Under the pieces are notes generated by a model. That model saw only the letters and a list, made by a program, of their open reading frames with translations, had not been told where the DNA came from and made no database searches. The position numbers and the translations under genes were made by a program. A stretch of 64,000 nt of DNA from Aliivibrio_A sp016764915 (lineage in GTDB: Bacteria > Pseudomonadota > Gammaproteobacteria > Enterobacterales > Vibrionaceae). The stretch's first letter is position 1, and each line of letters begins with the position of its first letter. The stretch covers positions 1,922,001-1,986,000 of the forward strand of contig OZ245058.1 of the NCBI GenBank assembly GCA_965224595.1, written 5' to 3'. Below, in pieces: positions 41,934 to 51,528 of this stretch.

Positions 41934-44747
41934 TTAACCTAGAGTCAATGCGTCTTTAATTAACGCTTTCTGTTGTTTCAAATGTACCGACATGTAACCT
42001 ACAGCCGGTGAAGCCGAAGCTGGACGACCTGCGTATGTTAGGGTCGTATCAACAGGCAGTGCAAATCGGAAGTTATGCTGGCTCGAATACCATGCGCCTT
42101 GGTTTTGAGGCTCTTCTTGACACCATACAAAATCAGTTACATTAGTATAAGGAGCAATGGCCGCTTGAACATCCTCTTTAGGGAAAGGATATAACTGTTC
42201 AATACGAACAATAGCAACATCTGTCTGTTCATTTTTACGACGCTGCTCAAGCAGGTCAAAATAAACTTTACCAGAACAGAGTACAACGCGTTTCACCTTT
42301 TTAGGGTCTAAAGCATCTACTTCAGGAATAGCTGGTTGGAATGTCCCATCAGCCAAATCTTCGAAAGTAGACGTACATAACGGATGTCTTAGTAATGATT
42401 TAGGCGACATCACAATAAGTGGTCGACGCATAGGTCTCACAACTTGACGACGAATCATATGGTACACCTGAGCAGGTGTTGAAGGCACAATCACTTGCAT
42501 ATTCTGTTCTGCACACAACTGTAAATATCGTTCTAAGCGAGCAGATGAATGCTCAGGACCTTGACCTTCATAACCATGAGGAAGCAATAGAGTAAGTCCA
42601 CACATCCTGCCCCACTTCTGCTCACCGGAAGAGATAAATTGGTCGATAACCACCTGTGCACCATTGGCAAAATCACCAAATTGTGCTTCCCAGATTGTTA
42701 GACCACCAGGCTCTGTTGTTGAATACCCATATTCAAACGCTAAAACCGCGGCTTCAGATAATACTGAGTCATAAACTTCAAAAGGACCCTGCTTATCGTG
42801 TAAATTGCATAAAGGAATATAAGTACTTGCATCACTTTGATTGTGCAGGACAGCATGACGATGGAAGAAAGTACCACGACAAGAGTCTTGACCCGTAATT
42901 CGTATACGATTACCGTCATCAACTAATGTGGCATAAGCCAATGTTTCGGCCATTCCCCAATCAATTCCTTTTTCACCAGCAAGCATCAAATTACGGTCGT
43001 TATAAAGCTTATTCACTCGACTTTGTAATTTATGACTCTCTGGGTACTGACAGACTCGCTGACCAAGCTCAAGAAGACGCTTTTTATCAAATTGATTGTT
43101 CCACTTCATATCCCATTCATGGCCGATATAAGGTGACCAATCAGAAGTATGTAATGCCATTGGACGCCACTCTTTTACAACAACTTCACCGTGATCTAAT
43201 GCATCTCGGTATTCATTGATTAATTGAGTCGCGATCTCGGGTTCAACTTCTTTTCTATCGATTAAAACATCCGCATACAACTTACGTGGTGTTGGATGTT
43301 TCTTTATTTTTTGATACATAAGAGGCTGGGTTGCATTAGGTTCATCAGCTTCATTATGGCCATGACGACGATAACAAACTAAATCAATAACAACATCACG
43401 TTTAAACTCATTACGATAGTCAAGTGCAATACGAGTAACAAAAGCAACCGCTTCTGGATCATCAGCGTTAACATGTAATATTGGCGCTTGGACCATTTTT
43501 GCAATATCAGTACAGTACTGAGTAGAGCGCATGTCCAATGGATTGGAAGTGGTAAATCCTATCTGGTTATTAATAACAATACGAATAGTACCGCCGACTT
43601 GATAACCACGAGCTTGGGACATATTGAAGGTTTCAGCTACTACACCTTGTCCTGTTATAGCAGAGTCACCATGGATAGTAATTGGAATGACTTTTTCGCC
43701 TGTCTTATCGTTTAACCTATCTTGGCGAGCACGTACTGAACCAATAACCACTGGGTTTACGATTTCTAAATGAGATGGATTAAAAGCAAGAACTAAGTGA
43801 ACATTGCCACCCGGTGTTGCAAAATCAGCAGAGAAGCCTTGATGATATTTAACATCACCAGTACCCCAAGTATCGTCATGTTTTTTTCCTGCAAACTCAT
43901 CAAAAAGATCTTGAGGTTTTTTACCAAGAACGTTAACCAACATGTTTAAACGACCACGGTGGGCCATACCGATAACGATTTCGCGTCCACCAGCAGCACC
44001 GGCCTGACGAATAAGTTCCTTAACCATAGGAACCATCGCATCACCACCTTCTAGTGAGAAACGCTTCGCACCAGGGAATTTTGCACCCAAGTAGCGCTCA
44101 AGACCTTCCGCCGCAGTCAACTCTTCTAAAAAATTATGTTTTTCTTCTCTGGTAAATGTAGGCTTTCCAGCAACAGACTCTAAACGCTGTTGGATCCAAC
44201 GTTTTTCATCCGTGTTGGTAATATGCATGTATTCAGCACCTACAGAGCCACAATATGTGCTCTTTAGTGCAGCATACAAATCAGCCAGTTTCATTGTATC
44301 TTGCCCTAAAGCAAAAGAACCAACATTGAAGGTATCTTCGAGGTCATCTTTTGTTAAAGAGTGATAAGCTGGGTCTAATTCCTGTACTTCCTCACGTTCC
44401 CACAAACCTAATGGATCTAAGTTTGCATTCTGATGTCCACGGAAACGATAGGCATTGATCAGCTGTAAGACCTTTACCTGTTTGGCATCAATATCCGGAT
44501 CACTAACTTGGGCAGTTAAATGCTTTGTCTCTTTCGCTAGACGACGAAAATATTCTCTGACTGGTGAATGAGCTTGATCAACAATCTCTGTTTTCTCAAC
44601 AGGTAAATTGTCAAATACTGCTTTCCATTCATCACCGACTATTTCCGGGTCACTGAGATAGAGTTCGTAGAGTTCTTCTACATAAGTTGCATTGGCGCCA
44701 GCCAAGTGTGAAGACTCGAGCCACGCCTTCATCACGCCGTTCTGCAT
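41934..44747 (-). CDS. sucA: 2-oxoglutarate dehydrogenase E1 (SucA)
   Basis: 937 residues (E. coli 933). A ThDP-dependent enzyme that decarboxylates 2-oxoglutarate and passes the succinyl group to the SucB lipoyl arm. The N-terminus MQNGVMKAWLESSHLAGAN matches the family. Active-site pieces include GMAHRGRLNMLVNVLG near residue 260, GDSAITGQGVVAE (ThDP/Mg binding) near 360 and HNEADEPNATQPLMY near 460. AAGGGA precedes the ATG. A GC-rich hairpin lies in the 98-base gap after sdhB. Confidence 0.97.
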   Translation of the reverse strand: MQNGVMKAWLESSHLAGANATYVEELYELYLSDPEIVGDEWKAVFDNLPVEKTEIVDQAHSPVREYFRRLAKETKHLTAQVSDPDIDAKQVKVLQLINAYRFRGHQNANLDPLGLWEREEVQELDPAYHSLTKDDLEDTFNVGSFALGQDTMKLADLYAALKSTYCGSVGAEYMHITNTDEKRWIQQRLESVAGKPTFTREEKHNFLEELTAAEGLERYLGAKFPGAKRFSLEGGDAMVPMVKELIRQAGAAGGREIVIGMAHRGRLNMLVNVLGKKPQDLFDEFAGKKHDDTWGTGDVKYHQGFSADFATPGGNVHLVLAFNPSHLEIVNPVVIGSVRARQDRLNDKTGEKVIPITIHGDSAITGQGVVAETFNMSQARGYQVGGTIRIVINNQIGFTTSNPLDMRSTQYCTDIAKMVQAPILHVNADDPEAVAFVTRIALDYRNEFKRDVVIDLVCYRRHGHNEADEPNATQPLMYQKIKKHPTPRKLYADVLIDRKEVEPEIATQLINEYRDALDHGEVVVKEWRPMALHTSDWSPYIGHEWDMKWNNQFDKKRLLELGQRVCQYPESHKLQSRVNKLYNDRNLMLAGEKGIDWGMAETLAYATLVDDGNRIRITGQDSCRGTFFHRHAVLHNQSDASTYIPLCNLHDKQGPFEVYDSVLSEAAVLAFEYGYSTTEPGGLTIWEAQFGDFANGAQVVIDQFISSGEQKWGRMCGLTLLLPHGYEGQGPEHSSARLERYLQLCAEQNMQVIVPSTPAQVYHMIRRQVVRPMRRPLIVMSPKSLLRHPLCTSTFEDLADGTFQPAIPEVDALDPKKVKRVVLCSGKVYFDLLEQRRKNEQTDVAIVRIEQLYPFPKEDVQAAIAPYTNVTDFVWCQEEPQNQGAWYSSQHNFRFALPVDTTLTYAGRPASASPAVGYMSVHLKQQKALIKDALTLG

Positions 44748-44792
44748 TATTTTCCCTTATCCAGTAATTTCACTATTTCCCGAACATCCGCC

Positions 44793-44810
44793 GGGCTGGT
44801 ATTCCGGCCC
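44793..44810 (-). other. GC-rich hairpin between sdhB and sucA
   Basis: GGGCTGG-TATT-CCGGCCC pairs along 7 bases with a 4-base loop in the gap between sdhB and sucA. There is no T-run, so it is not an intrinsic terminator; a processing or 3'-end stabilising role for the sdh part of the message is possible. Confidence 0.55.
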
Positions 44811-44845
44811 TCTCGAACCGGAAATTTACAATTTTCTCACAAACA

Positions 44846-45559
44846 CTAAATCGCGCGTTTCAGCAACATAGATTTGATGTGACCGATCGCTTTGGTAGGG
44901 TTCAGTCCTTTAGGACAAACACTTACACAATTCATGATTCCATGACAACGAAAAACACTAAAAGCGTCGTCTAGATCAGATAATCGTTCATCCGTTGCTG
45001 TATCTCTACTATCAATTAGCCAACGGTATGCAGCAAGCAGCCCTGCAGGTCCAATAAATTTATCAGGATTCCACCAAAATGAAGGACACGCCGTCGTACA
45101 ACATGCACACATTATGCATTCATACAAACCATCCAAATGTGCTCTTTCATCCGGCGATTGCAGATTTTCTCTAGGAGGAGGAATTGCATCATCATTTTGT
45201 AGGAATGGCTTTACACGTTCATAGTTCTGATAGAACTGTTCCATATCGACAATTAGATCACGAACGACTGGCAGACCAGGCAATGGTCTAATAATAATCT
45301 CTTTACCATCAAGCAGATCAGATAGAGGTGTAATACACGCCAATCCATTCTTCCCGTTCATATTAATACCATCTGAACCACAAACGCCTTCACGGCATGA
45401 ACGACGGAATGAAAGCGTAGCATCTTGTTCTTTCAACAAGATCAACGCATCCAAAATCATCATATCAGAGCCTTCCTCAACGTCGAGTGTGTACTCTTTC
45501 ATATGAGGGGCGTTATCGACATCTGGATTGTAACGATAAATTGAAAATTTAAGTTTCAT
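44846..45559 (-). CDS. sdhB: Succinate dehydrogenase iron-sulfur subunit
   Basis: 237 residues (E. coli 238). It carries electrons from FAD in SdhA to ubiquinone through three Fe-S clusters. The [2Fe-2S] ligands are in CREGVCGSDGINMNG ... LAC near residue 55-75, the [4Fe-4S] and [3Fe-4S] ligands in CIMCACCTTACP near 148 and CHGIMNCVSVCPKGLNP near 205. It starts 11 bases after sdhA. Confidence 0.97.
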   Translation of the reverse strand: MKLKFSIYRYNPDVDNAPHMKEYTLDVEEGSDMMILDALILLKEQDATLSFRRSCREGVCGSDGINMNGKNGLACITPLSDLLDGKEIIIRPLPGLPVVRDLIVDMEQFYQNYERVKPFLQNDDAIPPPRENLQSPDERAHLDGLYECIMCACCTTACPSFWWNPDKFIGPAGLLAAYRWLIDSRDTATDERLSDLDDAFSVFRCHGIMNCVSVCPKGLNPTKAIGHIKSMLLKRAI

Positions 45560-45570
45560 ATCAAATCCCC

Positions 45571-47337
45571 TTAGTATGTACGAGCTTTCGGAGGGAAAGC
45601 CTCACGATGAATGGGTTCCATATTTACATCACGTTTAGACATAGCTTCTGTCTCAGGGTTGTAAATTGAATGGCATAACCAATTAACATCATCACGATCA
45701 GGGAAGTCGAAACGGGCATGTGCACCACGACTTTCAGTACGGAAGTTCGCTGCTACCGCAGTGGCAAAAGCAGTTTCCATTAGGTTATCAAGCTCTAAAC
45801 ACTCAATACGCTGAGTGTTGAACTCTGAAGAGGTATCATCTAGACGTGCCACTTTTAGGCGCTCACGAATAACCTTAAGCTCTTCAAGACCTTTTGCCAT
45901 CGCATCACCTTCACGGAATACCGAGAAGTTATTCTGCATACAGCTTTGTAGATCTTTACGAATTTGAACTGGGTCTTCACCTGTTGGTGTATTGTTCCAA
46001 CGGTTAACACGAGCCAAAGAAGCTTCAATGTCAGATTCAGAAGCAGGACGAGCTTCTGATTGCGCAGCCAGCGTTTCACCTAAGTGAAGTCCCGTTGCTC
46101 GCCCAAATACCACTAGGTCAAGCAGTGAATTGCCACCTAGACGGTTGGCACCATGAACAGATACCGATGCAATTTCACCACAAGCAAATAGCCCTTGTAT
46201 CTCTTCATCTTGCCCGGCACTGTTTTGACGAATGGCTTGACCTGAGACTTGCGTTGGAACGCCCCCCATCATGTAGTGACAAGTAGGAATAACGGGAATA
46301 GGTTCTTTAACAGGATCAACGTGAGCAAAGGTACGAGAAAGCTCACAAACACCCGGTAGACGTGATTCAAGAACGTCTTTACCTAAGTGATCCAGTTTCA
46401 GTTTAATGTGCGGACCCCACGGACCATCACAACCACGACCCTCACGAATCTCAACCATCATTGAACGAGCAACAACATCACGGCCGGCTAAGTCTTTAGC
46501 ATTTGGCGCGTAACGTTCCATGAAGCGTTCACCATCTTTATTGAGAAGGTAACCACCTTCGCCACGACAACCTTCAGTCACCAGTACACCTGCGCCGGCG
46601 ATACCGGTTGGGTGGAACTGCCACATTTCGATGTCCTGCATAGGAACACCTGCACGCAGAGCCATACCAACACCGTCACCCGTGTTAATGTGAGCGTTAG
46701 TGGTTGATGAGTAGATTCGACCTGCACCACCGGTTGCAAGGATAGTTGCTTTTGCTTTGAAGTAGCAAATTTCACCGGTTTCCATGCACAAAGCAGTACA
46801 ACCTAAAATGGCACCATCTTGGTTCTTAACCATATCAAGTGCATACCACTCAGAGAAAATGGTCGTTTTATGTTTGATATTTTGCTGATATAGCGTATGC
46901 AATAAAGCATGGCCAGTACGGTCAGCGGCAGCGGCAGTACGTGCTGCTTGCTCACCACCAAAGTTCCTTGATTGGCCACCAAAAGGACGTTGATAAATTG
47001 AACCATCATCGAATCGGGAAAATGGCAGACCCATTTTTTCTAATTCTATAACGGATTCTGGTCCATTTTTACACATGTATTCAATAGCGTCTTGGTCTCC
47101 GATATAATCAGAGCCTTTCACCGTATCGTACATATGTTGTTCCCAATGGTCTTCGTGTGCATTACCTAGCGCAACGGTAATTCCACCTTGAGCAGACACA
47201 GTATGAGAACGAGTTGGAAATACTTTAGAAAGTAGAGCACAAGATAATCCCTGCTCTGAGATTTGTAGTGCTGCACGCATGCCTGCACCACCAGCGCCGA
47301 TAACTACGGCGTCAAATTCACGAACTTCAATGCTCAC
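45571..47337 (-). CDS. sdhA: Succinate dehydrogenase flavoprotein subunit
   Basis: 588 residues, as in E. coli. It oxidises succinate to fumarate at the inner face of the membrane. FAD-binding begins with AVVIGAGGAGMRAAL near residue 10; the covalent FAD histidine is in TRSHTVSAQGG near 45; substrate residues are in QFHPTGIAGAG and ATCHYMMGGVPT-type blocks (here PTCHYMMGGVPT), with the catalytic Arg region SRTFAHVDP. The start is immediately adjacent to the sdhD stop codon. Confidence 0.97.
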   Translation of the reverse strand: MSIEVREFDAVVIGAGGAGMRAALQISEQGLSCALLSKVFPTRSHTVSAQGGITVALGNAHEDHWEQHMYDTVKGSDYIGDQDAIEYMCKNGPESVIELEKMGLPFSRFDDGSIYQRPFGGQSRNFGGEQAARTAAAADRTGHALLHTLYQQNIKHKTTIFSEWYALDMVKNQDGAILGCTALCMETGEICYFKAKATILATGGAGRIYSSTTNAHINTGDGVGMALRAGVPMQDIEMWQFHPTGIAGAGVLVTEGCRGEGGYLLNKDGERFMERYAPNAKDLAGRDVVARSMMVEIREGRGCDGPWGPHIKLKLDHLGKDVLESRLPGVCELSRTFAHVDPVKEPIPVIPTCHYMMGGVPTQVSGQAIRQNSAGQDEEIQGLFACGEIASVSVHGANRLGGNSLLDLVVFGRATGLHLGETLAAQSEARPASESDIEASLARVNRWNNTPTGEDPVQIRKDLQSCMQNNFSVFREGDAMAKGLEELKVIRERLKVARLDDTSSEFNTQRIECLELDNLMETAFATAVAANFRTESRGAHARFDFPDRDDVNWLCHSIYNPETEAMSKRDVNMEPIHREAFPPKARTY

Positions 47338-47685
47338 TTACGCACCCCACACAATGATTAGACCAGAAAAGAAATATGAGAATAAAGTAACAACGATGAC
47401 TAACTGAATGATACCGCGTAAAAGTACAGGTTTAATGTAATCAGTTAATACTTGCCACATTCCAATCCAAGCATGAATAAGTATTGAGACCAAAGCGAGC
47501 ATGGTGAACACCTTTGTGAACAACCCGCTGAAGAAATTAGTCCAAGACAAATAGGTCAATTCAGGGCCAAAAGCACAAAAACCAACAATATAAAATGTGT
47601 AGAGGGTAAGAATAATCGCAGTGGCACGGATCAAAACAAAGTCATGAATGCCATTACGACCAAAAGAAGAAACTGAAGCTACCAT
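47338..47685 (-). CDS. sdhD: Succinate dehydrogenase membrane anchor subunit SdhD
   Basis: 115 residues, as in E. coli. Three hydrophobic membrane segments anchor the complex and form the quinone and heme b site with SdhC; the heme-ligand His is in LVSILIHAWIGMWQVLTDY near residue 71, with the quinone-site Asp-Tyr pair at its end. It overlaps the end of sdhC by seven bases and abuts sdhA. Confidence 0.94.
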   Translation of the reverse strand: MVASVSSFGRNGIHDFVLIRATAIILTLYTFYIVGFCAFGPELTYLSWTNFFSGLFTKVFTMLALVSILIHAWIGMWQVLTDYIKPVLLRGIIQLVIVVTLFSYFFSGLIIVWGA

Positions 47686-48059
47686 ACTAATACTCCTGCT
47701 AATACAGACAGAACAGCAGTGATGGCAAAAGCGACTTTCGCACTTAAGTCACCAGATTCCAGCTCTTCAAAATGGCCAAGATCCATCATCAGGTGTCGAA
47801 TTCCGACAACAATATGATAGGCAAGGGCCGTTAGAATTCCCCACATAATGAATGTTACGATAAAACCATCCATGATATCAGCGGCTTTGGCAAATCCAAT
47901 TGGGGAAGATAATGAAAGATTAAGCAACCATAAAAGGATGCCAATTGAAATGAATGTAATCACACCGGAAATACGGTGGATTATTGACGCAGTCGCTGTT
48001 AATGGAAAGCGAATGGTCCGTAGGTCAAGGTTAACGGGTCTAGACTTCTTTGCGTTCAC
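47679..48059 (-). CDS. sdhC: Succinate dehydrogenase cytochrome b556 subunit SdhC
   Basis: 126 residues (E. coli 129), starting with GTG at 48057-48059. The N-terminus RPVNLDLRTIRFPLTATASI and the quinone-site IIHRISGVI near residue 26 match SdhC; three membrane segments follow, and the heme-ligand His is in YHIVVGIRHLMMDLGH near 84. First gene of the sdhCDAB-sucABCD operon; the promoter must lie in the 400-base gap shared with gltA. Confidence 0.94.
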   Translation of the reverse strand: MNAKKSRPVNLDLRTIRFPLTATASIIHRISGVITFISIGILLWLLNLSLSSPIGFAKAADIMDGFIVTFIMWGILTALAYHIVVGIRHLMMDLGHFEELESGDLSAKVAFAITAVLSVLAGVLVW

Positions 48060-48385
48060 AATTGCTCACTCAGCTCCATTGAGCTTAATTATTGTTTTTG
48101 TACTCTCTTTTTCACACTTATCCGCTCAAAATTAACATTTTTGTAACTTTCATCGGCTACATTTAGTGAAAACATTCAACGTTATCTTGCAATTTCTTAG
48201 TTCATAAGAATTATTGAACACTTGTTCAAAGCTAGATACAACAAGGGTAAATAAGAGAACCACGGAAAGTATACGATGCTCAACATACAATTACAATTGC
48301 CTTAACATAACTTACATCACAACACTGATTTTTAACTACCTATTGATAAAAACTCTTAACAAGCGCACACAAAAGCGTACATAAA
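48060..48385. promoter_or_regulatory. Divergent control region of sdhC and gltA
   Basis: No gene is seen. In many gammaproteobacteria this gap holds ArcA, CRP and Fnr sites. The most obvious structure here is the inverted repeat GTTCA-TAAGAATTAT-TGAAC at 48200-48219, almost fully palindromic, followed by CTTGTTC...AACAAG at about 48221-48245. I cannot assign either to a known regulator by eye. Confidence 0.5.
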
Positions 48386-48414
48386 TTGACAACACTGCCG
48401 ATCCTAGGTACAAA
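48386..48414 (+). promoter_or_regulatory. Sigma-70 promoter of gltA
   Basis: A perfect TTGACA (48386-48391), a 17-base spacer and TACAAA (48409-48414) lie about 49 bases before the gltA start codon. Confidence 0.7.
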
Positions 48415-48462
48415 GTTGGCACTCTCATATCCGGGATGGATTATAAAACAAAGGAGAATGTT

Positions 48463-49752
48463 ATGGCTGATAAGAAAGCGACTCTTCATATTGAAGGCGA
48501 AGCTCCAATAGAATTGCCAATTATTAAAGGGGTTTTAGGTCACGAAGTGGTCGATGTTCGCAAATTAGGAGCGTACGGTTACTTCACTTTTGACCCAGGA
48601 TTTCTTGCTACTGCCTCTTGCGAATCTCAAATTACTTATATCGACGGGGACAAAGGAATTCTACTTCATCGTGGATTTCCGATCGATCAGCTTGCTAACA
48701 ACGCTGATTATTTAGAAGTGTGTTATATCTTGCTTTATGGTGTACCGCCAACTAAAGCTGAATACGAAGAGTTTCAAACTACAGTCACACGCCATACAAT
48801 GGTTCATGAGCAGATTGCTAGTTTCTTCCACGGTTTCCGACGTGACGCCCACCCTATGGCCGTTATGTGTGGTGTAGTAGGGGCTTTAGCAGCCTTCTAT
48901 CATGATTCACTTGATATTAATAACGATCAGCATCGTGAAATTACCGCTTTCCGTTTGCTCTCTAAAATGCCAACACTTGCAGCAATGTCATACAAATATT
49001 CTATAGGTCAGCCGTTTATCTACCCTCGGAATGACTTAACTTATGCCGAAAACTTCTTGCATATGATGTTTGCAACACCGTGTGAAGAGTATGTTGTTAA
49101 TCCAGTAGTCGGCCGTGCAATGGATAAGATTTTCACTTTACACGCTGATCATGAACAAAATGCATCAACCTCAACCGTGCGTCTTGCCGGTTCATCTGGT
49201 GCCAATCCATTTGCCTGTATTGCCGCTGGTATTGCCTCTTTATGGGGACCTGCACATGGTGGAGCTAATGAAGCTTGTCTTCATATGCTTGAAGAAATTG
49301 GTTGTGTTGAAAATATTCCAGAATACATTCGACGAGCAAAAGACAAAAATGATCCATTCCGCTTAATGGGTTTTGGTCACCGTGTTTATAAAAACTATGA
49401 CCCACGCGCCACGGTAATGCGTGAAACTTGCCATGAAGTTCTAAAAGAATTAAACATTAACGACCCGCTTCTTGATGTCGCGATGGAACTTGAACGTATT
49501 GCTCTATCTGACCCGTACTTTGTTGAGAAAAAACTCTACCCTAACGTAGACTTCTATTCAGGTATCACCTTAAAAGCCATTAAGATCCCTGTCTCTATGT
49601 TCACGGTTATTTTTGCGCTTTCCCGTACTGCAGGTTGGATTGCTCACTGGAACGAGATGCACAATGATCCATTGAATCGTATTGGCCGTCCTCGTCAGCT
49701 TTATACGGGTAATACTCGTAAAGAGTTCGTACCTATGCATAAACGTGACTAA
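48463..49752 (+). CDS. gltA: Citrate synthase (type II, hexameric)
   Basis: 429 residues from the ATG at 48463-48465 (E. coli 427), preceded by AAGGAG; an in-frame ATG nine codons earlier lacks a ribosome-binding site. It condenses acetyl-CoA and oxaloacetate. Catalytic blocks are LHADHEQNASTSTVRLAGSS in outline near residue 227, AHGGANEA near 264, and MGFGHRVYKNYDPRA near 302; the Asp residue lies in VDFYSGI near 360. It is divergent from the sdh-suc operon as in E. coli and ends at a strong terminator. Confidence 0.97.
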   Translation: MADKKATLHIEGEAPIELPIIKGVLGHEVVDVRKLGAYGYFTFDPGFLATASCESQITYIDGDKGILLHRGFPIDQLANNADYLEVCYILLYGVPPTKAEYEEFQTTVTRHTMVHEQIASFFHGFRRDAHPMAVMCGVVGALAAFYHDSLDINNDQHREITAFRLLSKMPTLAAMSYKYSIGQPFIYPRNDLTYAENFLHMMFATPCEEYVVNPVVGRAMDKIFTLHADHEQNASTSTVRLAGSSGANPFACIAAGIASLWGPAHGGANEACLHMLEEIGCVENIPEYIRRAKDKNDPFRLMGFGHRVYKNYDPRATVMRETCHEVLKELNINDPLLDVAMELERIALSDPYFVEKKLYPNVDFYSGITLKAIKIPVSMFTVIFALSRTAGWIAHWNEMHNDPLNRIGRPRQLYTGNTRKEFVPMHKRD

Positions 49753-49779
49753 GTTTGCATAGATCGACACATAAATACC

Positions 49780-49807
49780 AAGGCCGCATAACAATGCGGC
49801 CTTTTAT
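49780..49807. terminator. Terminator after gltA
   Basis: AAGGCCGCAT and ATGCGGCCTT form a perfect stem around a 6-base loop, followed by TT. It lies between gltA and the convergent ybgI gene. Confidence 0.88.
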
Positions 49808-49845
49808 GTTCTGATTCATCATGCAATGTATCTACATTTAAAGAA

Positions 49846-50601
49846 CTAAACAGGATTATCAATATCAATAAATTTAACCGATAGTGCGTGTTCCGCAGCT
49901 AACCATTCACCTAATGCTTTAACGCCATACCTCTCTGTTGCATGATGACCCGCGGCAAAGTAGTGGATGCCTAATTCACGAGCAGAGTGAACGGTCCGCT
50001 CTGAAATCTCTCCTGAGATAAATGCATCAAGCCCCATCTCCGCGGCGCGATCAATATAATCTTGACCACCGCCAGTACACCAACCGATACGAGTGATCAT
50101 AGAGCTTCCAGCGTGTGTGATATGCATGGGTTTTCGCTTTAGTATTTTGTTCAAACGTGCGGTTAACGCCTCACAAGAGAGTGGTTGAGCAAACTTCCCT
50201 TGCATCGCTATTGATGTGCTCGTTGGCTCTAGACCAGACACATCGATAATATCAAGCATCTGGGCTAACTGCGCGTTATTACCCACGGTTGGGTGAATGT
50301 CCAATGGAAGATGGTAAGCATATAAATTGATACCATTTTCAATCAAGGCCTTTATTCTTCGATATTTCATCCCTTTAATCGATTCAGCTTCACCTTTCCA
50401 GAAATAGCCGTGATGGACTAAAATTGCGTCCGCTTTTTCAGCAATCGCACAATCGACTAACTCTTGCGAAGCGCTGACACCCGTCACGATTTTTGTTACC
50501 TCTTCAACTCCTTCAACCTGCAATCCATTAGGACAGTAGTCTTTAATTACGTTCGGGGTTAAAAATTGATTAAGCACGGTTTCTAATTGATAATTATTCA
50601 T
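49846..50601 (-). CDS. ybgI: Nif3/YbgI-family metal-binding protein
   Basis: 251 residues from the ATG at 50599-50601 (E. coli YbgI 247); the longer frame upstream overlaps the divergent neighbour and does not match the family. These proteins form toroidal hexamers with a dinuclear metal site; a GTP cyclohydrolase-related role has been suggested but is not settled. Metal-binding pieces are ILVHHGYFWKGE near residue 60, YAYHLPLDIHPTVGNN near 95 and YFAAGHHATERYG near 215. Confidence 0.92.
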   Translation of the reverse strand: MNNYQLETVLNQFLTPNVIKDYCPNGLQVEGVEEVTKIVTGVSASQELVDCAIAEKADAILVHHGYFWKGEAESIKGMKYRRIKALIENGINLYAYHLPLDIHPTVGNNAQLAQMLDIIDVSGLEPTSTSIAMQGKFAQPLSCEALTARLNKILKRKPMHITHAGSSMITRIGWCTGGGQDYIDRAAEMGLDAFISGEISERTVHSARELGIHYFAAGHHATERYGVKALGEWLAAEHALSVKFIDIDNPV

Positions 50602-50672
50602 GGCTAGCTTCTGGTCAGAGTTTAGATGATATACTGGCAGTTCAATCCGCTTTAAACAAGTCGACTTTTCGC

Positions 50673-51467
50673 ATGAAACCAACCTTCTCTCTTTTTGCTG
50701 ATACTTCGAAGTATGCTGCCGATCTAGATTGGATTATTAACTCCCCCTCTCTCTTCATAGACCCTATTGGTTTAAATGCCAGCCACTTAAAAGGCTTGAC
50801 CTCTTTGCCCACAATTACAAGTCCATACCACTTATCCAATCGCTTAGGATTCTATTATCAATGGCTATGGAAGCAGGTGATTGAACAATCGGATCAGTAT
50901 GAACTTATTGCAGAAGAGCTACAGATTAATAGCAAAGGCCGAACCGTTGGCGCTATCGACTTTATCGTCAGAGATCAAACCAACCAGCAACTAGAGCATT
51001 GGGAAGTTGCAATCAAATTCTATCTCTACTACCAAGGGGAATGGCTGGGTCCAAACAATAACGATCGTTTAGATTTAAAAATAGGAAAAATGCTGAATCA
51101 TCAGTTAAAAATGACCACGTTCGAGGATTTTAAGCAGCAATTTAGCGATTTTGATGCAATTAAACCCAAAATGATAGTGCAAGGTCGGTTGTATACAAAT
51201 CCATTTACTACAGAAGAGCTACCTACCCATTGCAGTAGTTTGGTACTAAACACTCAACGAATTAAGGGAAATTGGTGTTTTGAACATCAATTCCATCTAA
51301 TCAAAGAAAGGCTCTATTTGTTAGACAAATCGCAATGGGTGACAGGGTTAAAACAATCTAGTATTTTACCTTTCTCAATGAGTAAATTGAGTAAAACCGT
51401 GCATTTGCAATCACAGAGTGGTACCTACTGGTTTATTGTTCCAGATGATTGGATAAACGTAAGCTAA
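50673..51467 (+). CDS. DUF1853 family protein
   Basis: 264 residues of unknown function. The DUF1853 pattern is visible: RLGFYYQWLWKQVIEQ near residue 57, then GAIDFIVRD and EHWEVAIKFYLYY (about 93-120), and LGPNNNDRLDLKIGKMLNHQL near 128. The D...E.K arrangement in AIDFIV ... WEVAIKF looks like a PD-(D/E)XK nuclease core, but that is my inference. The 71-base gap to divergent ybgI contains both leaders. Confidence 0.82.
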   Translation: MKPTFSLFADTSKYAADLDWIINSPSLFIDPIGLNASHLKGLTSLPTITSPYHLSNRLGFYYQWLWKQVIEQSDQYELIAEELQINSKGRTVGAIDFIVRDQTNQQLEHWEVAIKFYLYYQGEWLGPNNNDRLDLKIGKMLNHQLKMTTFEDFKQQFSDFDAIKPKMIVQGRLYTNPFTTEELPTHCSSLVLNTQRIKGNWCFEHQFHLIKERLYLLDKSQWVTGLKQSSILPFSMSKLSKTVHLQSQSGTYWFIVPDDWINVS

Positions 51468-51472
51468 ACTCA

Positions 51473-51506
51473 AAAAAAGCCAACCCTTAATAGATTGGCT
51501 GTTTGC
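51473..51506. terminator. Terminator between the DUF1853 gene and pgm
   Basis: AAAAGCCAA and TTGGCTGTTT arms around an 11-base loop lie directly after the DUF1853 stop codon; the A-run on the left gives a U-tract for the leftward pgm transcript. Confidence 0.65.
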
Positions 51507-51528
51507 TAAGCATTTAAAAAGTGTTCAG

